From contig NZ_CAJZAH010000008.1 of the NCBI RefSeq assembly GCF_914271545.1, positions 1-64,000 of the forward strand: 64,000 bases of DNA, written 5' to 3'. This document shows positions 51,979-59,840 of the stretch, piece by piece. The notes under the pieces are model-generated. The model searched no databases. It was not told the origin of the DNA and saw only the letters and a program-made list of their open reading frames with translations. The position numbers and the translations under genes are program-made. The stretch is from Cupriavidus respiraculi. Lineage in GTDB: Bacteria > Pseudomonadota > Gammaproteobacteria > Burkholderiales > Burkholderiaceae. Within the stretch, counting starts at the first letter, position 1; each line of letters opens with the position of its first letter.

Positions 51979-53250
51979 TCAGCGGGGCAGCAGCCGCTCG
52001 TCGCGGAACAGGTCCTCGGCGCGCTCGCGGGCGCGCACCAGATGGACGGCATCGCCGTCGACCATGACTTCGGCGGCGCGGCCCCGCGTGTTGTAGTTCG
52101 AGCTCATCACGAAGCCATAGGCGCCCGCCGACATCACGGCCAGCAGATCGCCCGGCGCCACGGCCAGCGAGCGGTCGCGGCCCAGCCAGTCGCCCGATTC
52201 GCACACCGGACCCACCACGTCGTAGACCACGGCGGCGGGGTCGGATGACGAGCCGGCGGCGGCCACCGGCTCGATGCGGTGGTAGGCCTCGTACATGGCA
52301 GGCCGCGCCAGATCGTTCATGGCGGCATCGACGATGCAGAAGTTCTTGGCGACGCCGGGCTTGAGGAATTCCACGCGCGTGAGCAGCACGCCGGCGTTGC
52401 CCACCAGCGAGCGGCCCGGTTCGAACAGCACCTCGCGATGGCCGTGGCCGCGCTCGGCCACCCGGTCCAGCAGGGTGGTGGCGAAGGCGGTGATGTCGGG
52501 CGGCGTCTCGTCGTCGTAGGTAATGCCCAGGCCGCCGCCCACGTCGATATGCTCGAGCCGGATGCCCTCGCGCTCCAGTGCCTCGACCACGTCGAGCACC
52601 TTGTCCAGCGCCTCGATGTAGGGCGCGACCTCGGTGATCTGCGAGCCGATATGGCAGTCGATGCCGGCCACTTCCAGATGCGGCAGCGCCGCGGCGGCGC
52701 GGTAGGTCGGCAGCACGTCGTCGAACGCGACGCCGAACTTGTTGCCCTTCAGGCCGGTGGAAATATAGGGATGGGTCTTGGCGTCGACGTCCGGATTGAT
52801 CCGCAGCGACACGCGCGCGCGCTTGCCGACGCGCCCGGCCACGGCGTTGAGCCGGTCCAGTTCGGGAATGGACTCGACGTTGAACGACATCACGTCGTGC
52901 GCGAGCGCCAGCTCCATCTCGGCCTCGGACTTGCCCACGCCGGAGAACACGACCTTGCGCGGATCGGCGCCGATGGCCAGCACCCGCTGCAGCTCGCCGC
53001 CCGACACGATGTCGAAGCCCGCGCCCAGCTCGGCGAAGACCTGCAGCACCGCCAGGTTCGAGTTCGCCTTCATCGCGTACTGCACGCGCGCGCGGCGGCC
53101 CTTGCAGGCCGCGGCGTAGGCCCGGTACGCGGCGGTCAGCGCCGCGCGGGAATACACATAGGTCGGCGTGCCGAACTCGGCGGCGATACGGGCAAGCGGT
53201 ACCTGTTCGACGGCGAGCGCGCCGTCGTGGCGATGGAAAAAGGCGGTCAT
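51979..53250 (-). CDS. lysA: Diaminopimelate decarboxylase
   Basis: A 423-residue PLP enzyme converting meso-diaminopimelate to L-lysine. The PLP lysine is Lys61 in YAMKANSN. Other family motifs are GVGKSEAEM, HIGSQ, GGGLGITY (phosphate binding) and CESGDWLG with the active-site Cys. It lies 3 bases after lptM on the same strand, so the two are cotranscribed. Confidence 0.97.
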   Translation of the reverse strand: MTAFFHRHDGALAVEQVPLARIAAEFGTPTYVYSRAALTAAYRAYAAACKGRRARVQYAMKANSNLAVLQVFAELGAGFDIVSGGELQRVLAIGADPRKVVFSGVGKSEAEMELALAHDVMSFNVESIPELDRLNAVAGRVGKRARVSLRINPDVDAKTHPYISTGLKGNKFGVAFDDVLPTYRAAAALPHLEVAGIDCHIGSQITEVAPYIEALDKVLDVVEALEREGIRLEHIDVGGGLGITYDDETPPDITAFATTLLDRVAERGHGHREVLFEPGRSLVGNAGVLLTRVEFLKPGVAKNFCIVDAAMNDLARPAMYEAYHRIEPVAAAGSSSDPAAVVYDVVGPVCESGDWLGRDRSLAVAPGDLLAVMSAGAYGFVMSSNYNTRGRAAEVMVDGDAVHLVRARERAEDLFRDERLLPR

Positions 53251-53253
53251 GTT

Positions 53254-53538
53254 CTACTTGGCGGGAGAGGCGGAGCCGGGTGCCGATTGCGGCGAACGGG
53301 GTGCGGACGAATCGGCCGGTGTGGACGTTGCGGACGGGGCGGCGCCGTTGGCGGGCGCGACGAACTCGCTTGGCGCCGGGGCGCCGGCCTTGCCGAGCCC
53401 CGGGTCCGGCACGGTCGGCGCGGTCGGTGCGGGCGGGCGCTTGGGCATCGTCAGCGGTCCGCGAATGCCGCATCCCGCCAGCAGGGACATCGCAAGGGTG
53501 GCGGCAAACGCCGATACAATCGCAACACGACGCAACAT
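53254..53538 (-). CDS. lptM: LPS assembly lipoprotein LptM
   Basis: A 94-residue lipoprotein (formerly YifL) that helps LptD mature in the outer membrane. The lipobox LLAGC puts the lipidated Cys at 23, followed by the conserved GIRGPLTMPK. The rest is Pro/Ala/Ser-rich and longer than in Escherichia coli, probably disordered. I chose ATG 53538 (MLRRVAIVSAFAATLAMSLL). Its position before lysA and opposite cyaY is conserved. Confidence 0.9.
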   Translation of the reverse strand: MLRRVAIVSAFAATLAMSLLAGCGIRGPLTMPKRPPAPTAPTVPDPGLGKAGAPAPSEFVAPANGAAPSATSTPADSSAPRSPQSAPGSASPAK

Positions 53539-53557
53539 CGGGTCGTCCTTAGAGTGC

Positions 53558-53572
53558 GGTCCCGGCGGGACC
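53558..53572. promoter_or_regulatory. Dyad in the lptM leader
   Basis: GGTCCCG (53558-53564) and CGGGACC (53566-53572) form a perfect 15-base dyad 20 bases upstream of lptM in the divergent lptM-cyaY spacer. It could be an operator or an RNA hairpin; no regulator is assigned. Confidence 0.3.
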
Positions 53573-53720
53573 AGAAGACAATAATCAACGCAGCGCCGGC
53601 AAGCGCGCGCCCGCATCGAAGGAGCGGGAAAACCGGGTGGTGGGGTTTGACGGCGGTTCGTGCCTGCGGACGCCGACCTCGCCGATCCCCGGCGGCGGCC
53701 CGGCGGTCTTGGAGTTTAGC

Positions 53721-54056
53721 ATGCCCCCCTTGAGCGAAAGCGAGTTCGTGACCCTGGCCAGCGCGGCGCTGGATCGGCTGGAAAGCGACATCGAAACGGC
53801 GGCCGACGCGGCCGATGCCGATATCGAGATCAACCGCACCGGCAACGTGATGGAACTGGAGTTCGAGGACGGCTCCAAGATCATCGTCAACAGCCAGGCG
53901 CCGATGCAGGAGCTGTGGGTGGCGGCGCGCGCGGGCGGCTTCCATTTCCGCCGCGATGGCGAACGGTGGGTCGATACGCGCAGCGGTGGCGAGCTGTACC
54001 AGGCGCTGTCGCAGTACCTGAGCCAGCAGGCGGGCACGACCATCACGCTGCGCTGA
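53721..54056 (+). CDS. cyaY: Iron-sulfur cluster assembly protein CyaY (frataxin)
   Basis: A 111-residue bacterial frataxin that binds iron and IscS and tunes Fe-S cluster assembly. The acidic first helix (SESEFVTLASAALDRLESDI then ETAADAADADIEI) and the beta-sheet GNVMELEFEDGSKIIVNSQ with PMQELWVAARAGGFHF are characteristic. I chose ATG 53721, 6 bases after GGAG; the longer frame upstream is not family-like. Confidence 0.95.
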   Translation: MPPLSESEFVTLASAALDRLESDIETAADAADADIEINRTGNVMELEFEDGSKIIVNSQAPMQELWVAARAGGFHFRRDGERWVDTRSGGELYQALSQYLSQQAGTTITLR

Positions 54057-54092
54057 GCCGGGCCCGCAAGGGCCCTTTGCATCGCCCAAAGA

Positions 54093-54119
54093 CAAAGCCG
54101 GCCACATGGGCCGGCTTTG
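54093..54119. terminator. Hairpin between convergent cyaY and mrcA
   Basis: CAAAGCCGGCC (54093-54103) pairs perfectly with GGCCGGCTTTG (54109-54119). On the minus strand it is followed by TCTTTGG and on the plus strand by CCGTTTCTC, so it probably terminates both genes, with modest T tails. Confidence 0.7.
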
Positions 54120-54147
54120 CCGTTTCTCGTGCGTCCCGCGGGCGGGC

Positions 54148-56526
54148 TCAGCCCCCGCCGCCGAACATCTCGAGGATGCGCCGCTTCTCGGCCTCGACGT
54201 CGACCTGCGGCGGCGCCGCGGGGTCGACCTTGCCCGGCCACGGATCGCCCAGGCCCACCGACGCCACGCCGCTGCCGCCGGCGTTCTCCTCCAGCGTCCA
54301 GTCTCCCGCTACCATCACCACGCCCTCCGGCGGCTGGCGCTCGGGCGCTTCCGGCATGCCCTTGAGCATCTTGCCCATGTAGCTGATCCAGATCGGCAGC
54401 GACAGCCCGCCACCGGTCTCGCGCACGCCCAGGCTCTTGGGCTGGTCGTAGCCCATCCAGGCAATGGCGACCAGCTTGGGCGTATAGCCGGCGAACCACG
54501 CGTCGACCGCGTCGTTGGTGGTGCCGGTCTTGCCCGCCAGGTCGTTGCGGCCCAGGCGCTGCTTGGCGCTGTATGCGGTGCCGGTGCGCACCACGTCGCG
54601 CAGCATGCTGTCGGCGATGAAGGCGACGCGCCCGTCGATCACGCGGACCGCATCCTGCCCGGCGCGCTGCGGCCGGGTTTCGGACACCACGTTGCCGCGC
54701 GCGTCGACCACGCGCTGGATCAGGTACGGATTCACGCGGTAGCCGCCGTTGGCGAACACCGAATACGCGGCCGCCATCTGCAGCGGCGTCACGCTGCCCG
54801 AGCCCAGCGCCATCGGCAGATAGGCCGCGTGCTTGTCGGCGTCGAAGCCGAAGCGCGTGATGTAGTCCTGCGCGTACTGCGTGCCGATGGCGCGCAGGAT
54901 CCGCACCGACACCAGGTTCTTGGACTTGGCCAGCGCGCGGCGCATGGACATGGGGCCCTCGAACTTGCCGTCGTAGTTCTTCGGCTCCCACACCTGGCCG
55001 CCGGTATCCGGGCCGATCGACAGCGGCGCGTCGTTGATCACGGTGGCCGGCGAAAAGCCCTTCTCCAGCGCGGCCGTGTAGATGAACGGCTTGAAGCTGG
55101 AGCCGGGCTGGCGCCAGGCCTGCGTGACGTGGTTGAACTTGTTGCGGTTGAAGTCGAAGCCGCCGACCATGGCGCGGATCTCGCCGTCCTCCGGGTTCAG
55201 CGACACGAAGGCCGAAGCCACTTCCGGCAGCTGGGTCACCGTCCACGCGCCCTTGGCGTCCTGGATCACGCGGATGATCGCGCCCGGCCGGATGCGGGTC
55301 TTCGGCTGCGCGTTGCTGGCGAGCGAGGGCGCGATGAAGCGCAGCGCCGCGCCTTCGATCGTGACCACCTCGCCCGACGGCAGCGTGGCCTTGACCTGCT
55401 TGGGCGAGGCGCTGGTGACCACCGCCGAGCGCAGGTCGTCGCTGGCGGGATGCTCGACCAGCGCGTCGTCGATGGCCTGCTCGCGCTCGGCCGGATCGTT
55501 GGGCAGGTCGATGAAGGCTTCCGGCCCGCGATAGCCGTGCTTGCGTTCGTAGCTCATCACGCCGTCGCGCACCGCTTCGTAGGCCGCGTCCTGGTCGGCC
55601 TTGGTCAGCGTGGTGTAGACGGTCAGGCCGCGCGTATAGGTCTCCTCGCGGTATTGCGCGTACATCAGCTGGCGCACGATCTCGGCCACGTACTCGGCGT
55701 GGGTCGAGAACTCGTTGCCCTCGCTGCGCACCTTCAGTTCCTCGTGAATCGCTTCCTCGTACTGCGCCGGCGTGATGTAGCCGAGGTCGCGCATGCGCAT
55801 CAGGATGTATTCCTGGCGGACCTTGGCGCGCTTGCGGTTGACCACCGGGTTGTAGGCGGACGGCGCCTTGGGGAGACCGGCGAGCATCGCGGCCTCGGCG
55901 ATCGTCACGTCCTTTACCGACTTGCCGAAGTACACGCGCGCGGCGCTCGAGAAGCCGTAGGCGCGCTGGCCCAGATAGATCTGGTTCATGTACAGCTCGA
56001 GGATCTGGTCCTTGGTCAGGTTGGCCTCGATCTTGTACGACAGCAGCATCTCGTAGATCTTGCGCGTATAGGTCTTCTCGCTCGAGAGGAAGAAGTTGCG
56101 CGCGACCTGCATGGTGATGGTCGACGCGCCCTGCGACAGGCCGCCGCGCATGTTCGCGATGCCGGCGCGCAGCACGCCGATGTAGTCCACGCCGCCGTGC
56201 TCGTAGAAGCGGTCGTCCTCGATCGCGAGCACCGCCTTCTTCATGACGTCCGGAATCTCGGCAATCGGCACGAAGTTGCGGCGCTCCTCGCCGAATTCGC
56301 CGATCAGCACGTTGTCCGCGGTGTAGATGCGCAGCGGAATCTTGGGACGGTAGTCGGTGATCGTATCGAGCGATGGCAGGTTGGGCGCCGCCACCAGCAG
56401 CGCATATCCGATCAGCAGCGCCACCGTGACGATACCCGCAGCCAGGAGGCCGAGCGCCCAGAAGGTGGCTCGCATCCAAAGCGGGCGGCGAGCCGGAAGG
56501 GCCGGCTTCTGTTGTGCTGTTGCCAT
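54148..56526 (-). CDS. mrcA: Penicillin-binding protein 1A
   Basis: A 792-residue bifunctional peptidoglycan synthase. A membrane anchor near residues 20-45 is followed by the GT51 glycosyltransferase domain with EDDRFYEHGGVD at 103-114 and GASTITMQVARN near 133-144. The transpeptidase domain has the active-site SSFK near 477, SKN in LAKSKNLVSVR, and KTGTT near 662. Homologues are called ponA or mrcA. It is divergent from pilMNOPQ, an order conserved across proteobacteria. Confidence 0.97.
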   Translation of the reverse strand: MATAQQKPALPARRPLWMRATFWALGLLAAGIVTVALLIGYALLVAAPNLPSLDTITDYRPKIPLRIYTADNVLIGEFGEERRNFVPIAEIPDVMKKAVLAIEDDRFYEHGGVDYIGVLRAGIANMRGGLSQGASTITMQVARNFFLSSEKTYTRKIYEMLLSYKIEANLTKDQILELYMNQIYLGQRAYGFSSAARVYFGKSVKDVTIAEAAMLAGLPKAPSAYNPVVNRKRAKVRQEYILMRMRDLGYITPAQYEEAIHEELKVRSEGNEFSTHAEYVAEIVRQLMYAQYREETYTRGLTVYTTLTKADQDAAYEAVRDGVMSYERKHGYRGPEAFIDLPNDPAEREQAIDDALVEHPASDDLRSAVVTSASPKQVKATLPSGEVVTIEGAALRFIAPSLASNAQPKTRIRPGAIIRVIQDAKGAWTVTQLPEVASAFVSLNPEDGEIRAMVGGFDFNRNKFNHVTQAWRQPGSSFKPFIYTAALEKGFSPATVINDAPLSIGPDTGGQVWEPKNYDGKFEGPMSMRRALAKSKNLVSVRILRAIGTQYAQDYITRFGFDADKHAAYLPMALGSGSVTPLQMAAAYSVFANGGYRVNPYLIQRVVDARGNVVSETRPQRAGQDAVRVIDGRVAFIADSMLRDVVRTGTAYSAKQRLGRNDLAGKTGTTNDAVDAWFAGYTPKLVAIAWMGYDQPKSLGVRETGGGLSLPIWISYMGKMLKGMPEAPERQPPEGVVMVAGDWTLEENAGGSGVASVGLGDPWPGKVDPAAPPQVDVEAEKRRILEMFGGGG

Positions 56527-56899
56527 AAGGGAAATACCTAGTAAGGAGTGCCGCGATTATATCGCCCGGCCCCCCGCGATCCCGCCATGCGGTGCCCTTC
56601 CCGCCGCAATGGCGCTGTTACAAGATGTAATGCAACTGAACACAGAATGAAGCGAAAGGAAGGTCGGAAGAGGCGCCCGGCGCGTCGCGGTAACGGTGCG
56701 GTCAGGGAGCGTCGGATTTTGGCAACGCTTTAATGAGGGGGCTCGCAAAAAGAAAGCGTGGTCAGACCGGCACATTGCCACGCCATACTTTCTTTGTGAG
56801 AATCCACCAACAGAAAAGACAAAAAACGTTTCATTCCAAGAAACAGCCGCCCGATTAGAGCATCCATGCCAGGGGCGAGTTCAATGTCAGGGGGTCACC
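56527..56899. other. Divergent mrcA/pilM intergenic region
   Basis: This 373-base spacer should hold promoters for both operons. I found TTACA (56618-56622) and TGTAA (56626-56630), a perfect dyad with a 3-base spacer, but no convincing -35/-10 pair and no sigma-54 site. From about 56740 to 56850 the sequence is AT-richer than its surroundings, consistent with a pilM promoter. No gene is supported. Confidence 0.35.
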
Positions 56900-57985
56900 T
56901 TGCGACGAGGCATCTTGTCGGGGTTTCTGCGCCGTTCTACGGTCGGCGTGGATATTGGGTCGTCCAGCATCAAGGTGGTAGAGCTGTCCGTCGGGGGCAA
57001 GCGCAACGACTACCGGCTGGAAAAATGTGCCAGTGAACTGCTGGACCGCAATGCCGTCGCCGACGGCAGCGTGGTCAATATCGAGGCGGTCGGCACCGCG
57101 CTGCGGCGCGCGCTCGGCAAGGCGGGAATCCGCGGCCGGGACGTCGTGCTCGGCGTGCCTTCCATGCTCACCGAATCGCAGACCGTCAGCCTGCCGGACA
57201 ACCTGTCCGACGACGAGCTGTACGTCCAGGTCGAGTCCGAGGCGCATCGCCTGTTTCCGCCTTCGCAGGCCGTCAATTTCGACTATGCCGTGATCGGCCC
57301 CAACGAGACCGAGGGCGGCATCGGCGTGCGCGTGACCGCCACCAACAGCGAACGGGTGCAGGAGCGCGTCACCGTGGCCGAGTTCGCCGGGCTCAAGGCG
57401 CAGGCGATGGATGTCGAGGAATACGCCGTCCACCGCTCGGTGGCGCAGATGCTCGCGGTGCCCGAGGCGCTGTCCGAGACCGATGCCAAGGACCTGCCGG
57501 TGGTGGCGGTCATCCATCTGGGCGGCAGCCGCTCCAAGGCCATCTTCTACCAGGGCTGGAAGGAACTGTACGAGCAGCCGCTGAACAGCTACGGCGACCA
57601 GCTCACGCAGAGCGCCGCGCGCATGTTTACGCTCGACGTGCTCAAGGCCGAGATCAAGAAGCGCAAGAACACGCTGCCGGACAACTGGCGCGCGCAGCTG
57701 CTCAAGCCCTCGCTCGAGGCGCTGGGCATCGAGGTGCAGGGCGCGGTGCGCAACTTCCTCGCGAGCTCGAGCCTGGGCCGCGTCGACGAGATCCTGCTCT
57801 GCGGCGGCCATGCGTCGCTGCTGGGCGTGCAGGCCGCGATCGAGCAGCACACCGGCATCGCGACCACGCTGGCCAATCCGTTCGCCAACATGGCGACCGC
57901 CGGCAAGGTGAACGCGCGCTACCTCCAGCGCGACCTGCCTGCCTACATCGTCGGCGCCGGCCTCGCCTTGCGCGGGCTGCAGTGA
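56900..57985 (+). CDS. pilM: Type IV pilus assembly protein PilM
   Basis: A 361-residue actin-like cytoplasmic ATPase that binds the PilN N-terminus and organises the alignment subcomplex. The nucleotide-binding motif GVDIGSSSIKVVELS is near residues 16-30. The start is uncertain: I chose TTG 56900, 5 bases after AGGGGG, giving MRRGILSGFLRRSTVGVD; TTG 56915 after GACGAGG is an alternative. No ATG gives a sensible N-terminus; the frame is open upstream to 56696 but without family character. Confidence 0.9.
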   Translation: MRRGILSGFLRRSTVGVDIGSSSIKVVELSVGGKRNDYRLEKCASELLDRNAVADGSVVNIEAVGTALRRALGKAGIRGRDVVLGVPSMLTESQTVSLPDNLSDDELYVQVESEAHRLFPPSQAVNFDYAVIGPNETEGGIGVRVTATNSERVQERVTVAEFAGLKAQAMDVEEYAVHRSVAQMLAVPEALSETDAKDLPVVAVIHLGGSRSKAIFYQGWKELYEQPLNSYGDQLTQSAARMFTLDVLKAEIKKRKNTLPDNWRAQLLKPSLEALGIEVQGAVRNFLASSSLGRVDEILLCGGHASLLGVQAAIEQHTGIATTLANPFANMATAGKVNARYLQRDLPAYIVGAGLALRGLQ

Positions 57986-58004
57986 TCCCGGGGAGGGAAT
58001 TCGT

Positions 58005-58640
58005 ATGGCAAACAACGCGATCCCGACCGTCAACCTGCTGCCTTACCACGAAGCCCGCAAGGCGGCGCGGCGCAGGCAGGCCTATGGCGGGCTCGGCGCG
58101 GCCGCGGGCAGCGGGCTGCTCGCGGTACTGCTCGGCGGCTGGTATATCGACCACCAGACCGCGTCCGTCGATGCGCTGAACCAGGTGCTGATCGCCGAGA
58201 ACAGCCGCATGGATGCGCAGATCCGCGAGGTCAATTCGCTGAAGAAGGATATCGACGCGCTGCTGCAGCGGCAGAGCGCGGTCGAGAGCCTGCAGCTGCA
58301 GCGCAACCGGCCGGTGCAGTTGCTGGAGGAACTGGTGCGCCAGGTGCCCGAAGGCGTCTACGTGACGAGCCTGAAGCAGACCGGCGAGGCTTTCACGCTG
58401 GCGGGCATCGCGCAGTCGAACGAGCGCGTGTCCGAGCTGCTGCGCAATCTCGGCGCGGTCGCGTGGCTGGACAAGGCCGAGCTGGTGGAGTCCAAGGCGG
58501 TGAGCATGACGAACAACCTGCGCGAGCATCGCCGGCTGTTCGACTTCTCGATGCGCTTCGCCTATCGCGCGCCCGAGGCGCCCGCCGCGGGCGCCAAGCC
58601 CGGGACGCCCGCCACCGGCGCCACCCAAGGGAAGGGCTGA
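58005..58640 (+). CDS. pilN: Type IV pilus assembly protein PilN
   Basis: A 211-residue bitopic inner-membrane protein. The conserved cytoplasmic NLLPYHEARK motif (residues 10-19) is the PilM-binding segment; a membrane span follows near 28-48, then a coiled coil (LIAENSRMDAQIREVNSLKK) and a ferredoxin-like periplasmic domain that pairs with PilO. The C-terminal tail is Pro/Ala-rich. GGGAGGG precedes ATG. Confidence 0.95.
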   Translation: MANNAIPTVNLLPYHEARKAARRRQAYGGLGAAAGSGLLAVLLGGWYIDHQTASVDALNQVLIAENSRMDAQIREVNSLKKDIDALLQRQSAVESLQLQRNRPVQLLEELVRQVPEGVYVTSLKQTGEAFTLAGIAQSNERVSELLRNLGAVAWLDKAELVESKAVSMTNNLREHRRLFDFSMRFAYRAPEAPAAGAKPGTPATGATQGKG

Positions 58641-58641
58641 C

Positions 58642-59319
58642 ATGAAGCTCAATAGCGAAATCTCGCTGTCGGACCTGACGGGCCAGTTCAGCGGCCTGAA
58701 CCTGAACGAGCCACAGACGTGGCCCGCCGCGCCGCGCGTGGTGTTCTCCGTGCTGGCAGCGGCGCTGGTGCTGGGCCTGGGCTGGCAGCTGTACTGGAGC
58801 GGCAAGCTCGAGGAGCGCGATCGCAAGCGCATGGAGCAGGAGTCGCTGAAGCAGTCCTACCAGGCCAAGGTGGCGCAGGTCGCCAATCTCGATGCGCTGC
58901 GCGCGCAGAAGCGCGAGGTAGAGCAGCGCGTGGCGCAGGTCGAGCGCCAGTTGCCGGACAAGGCCGAGATGGACGCGCTGCTGGCCGACGTCAACCACTC
59001 CGGCGTCGCGCGCGGATTGCAGTTCGAACTGTTCAAGCCGCAGCCGGCGGTGCTCAAGCCCTATTTCGCCGAGATGCCGGTCAACCTGCGCGTCACCGGG
59101 CGCTATCACGACGTGGCGCAGTTCAATGCCGATGTCGCGGGCCTCTCGCGCATCGTGTCGATCCAGGGCATGCAGCTGACCGCCGGCAAGGACGGCGCGG
59201 GCCTGGCGATGGAGGCGGTGGCCATGGCCTATCGCGCGCTCGATGCCGAGGAGCTCGCCGCGCAGCGCAAGGCCGCCGCCGCGGCGGCCGCGGCCAAGGC
59301 GCAGGGAGGCCAGAAATGA
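58642..59319 (+). CDS. pilO: Type IV pilus assembly protein PilO
   Basis: A 225-residue bitopic inner-membrane partner of PilN. A span near residues 32-52 (VVFSVLAAALVLGLGWQLYW) is followed by a coiled coil and the periplasmic domain containing LFKPQPAVLKPYFAEMPVNL then RVTGRYHDVAQF. It starts 1 base after pilN and overlaps pilP by 4 bases; the Ala-rich C-terminus is low complexity. Confidence 0.95.
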   Translation: MKLNSEISLSDLTGQFSGLNLNEPQTWPAAPRVVFSVLAAALVLGLGWQLYWSGKLEERDRKRMEQESLKQSYQAKVAQVANLDALRAQKREVEQRVAQVERQLPDKAEMDALLADVNHSGVARGLQFELFKPQPAVLKPYFAEMPVNLRVTGRYHDVAQFNADVAGLSRIVSIQGMQLTAGKDGAGLAMEAVAMAYRALDAEELAAQRKAAAAAAAAKAQGGQK

Positions 59320-59840
59320 GCCGCGCGCCGATACGCCGCGCGAGCGCGCTCGCCGTCGTCGCCGCCTGCCTGCTGGCCGGCTGCGGGCCCAGCGACGAAG
59401 ACATGCTGCGCCAGTGGATGGCCTCGGCGCGCAGCGCCAAGGTGCCGCCGCCCCCGCCGTTGCCCGAGCCCAAGCCCTATGCGGCGCGCGAGTACGCCGC
59501 GCGCAATGCGCCGGAGCCCTTCGCGCAGACCAAGATCGGCGAGCTGACGCGGGCACTGTCCGAGTCGCCGGAAGCGCACCGTCCGCGCGAGGCGCTCGAG
59601 GATTTCCCGCTGGAGAACTTCAGGATGATGGGGTCGATGCGCCGTGCTGGCGAGACCTACGCCATCGTGCAGGTTGATAACAAGGTCCACCATATCAGGG
59701 TGGGTCAATATCTCGGCCAGAGCTACGGCCGGGTGGTCCGCATCACCGATCGGGAGATCGTGCTGCGCGAATTGGTCCGGGAAGGGGTAGGCGAGTGGAA
59801 AGAGAAAATGACCAGCCTGAAGCTGGAGGTGCCGGCATGA
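59316..59840 (+). CDS. pilP: Type IV pilus lipoprotein PilP
   Basis: A 174-residue inner-membrane lipoprotein linking PilNO to the PilQ secretin. The lipobox LLAGC has Cys at 23. A Pro-rich linker (VPPPPPLPEPKPY) precedes the beta-sandwich domain with PLENFRMMGSMRRAGETYAI and VRVGQYLG-type residues (HHIRVGQYLGQSYGRV). It begins in the pilO stop (ATGA) and overlaps pilQ the same way. Confidence 0.94.
   Translation: MSRAPIRRASALAVVAACLLAGCGPSDEDMLRQWMASARSAKVPPPPPLPEPKPYAAREYAARNAPEPFAQTKIGELTRALSESPEAHRPREALEDFPLENFRMMGSMRRAGETYAIVQVDNKVHHIRVGQYLGQSYGRVVRITDREIVLRELVREGVGEWKEKMTSLKLEVPA

Noticed and set aside
56527-56899. A sigma-54 promoter for pilM
   Set aside because: The closest GG/GC pair (GGCACATTGCCACGC near 56769) has the wrong spacing for the -24/-12 consensus.
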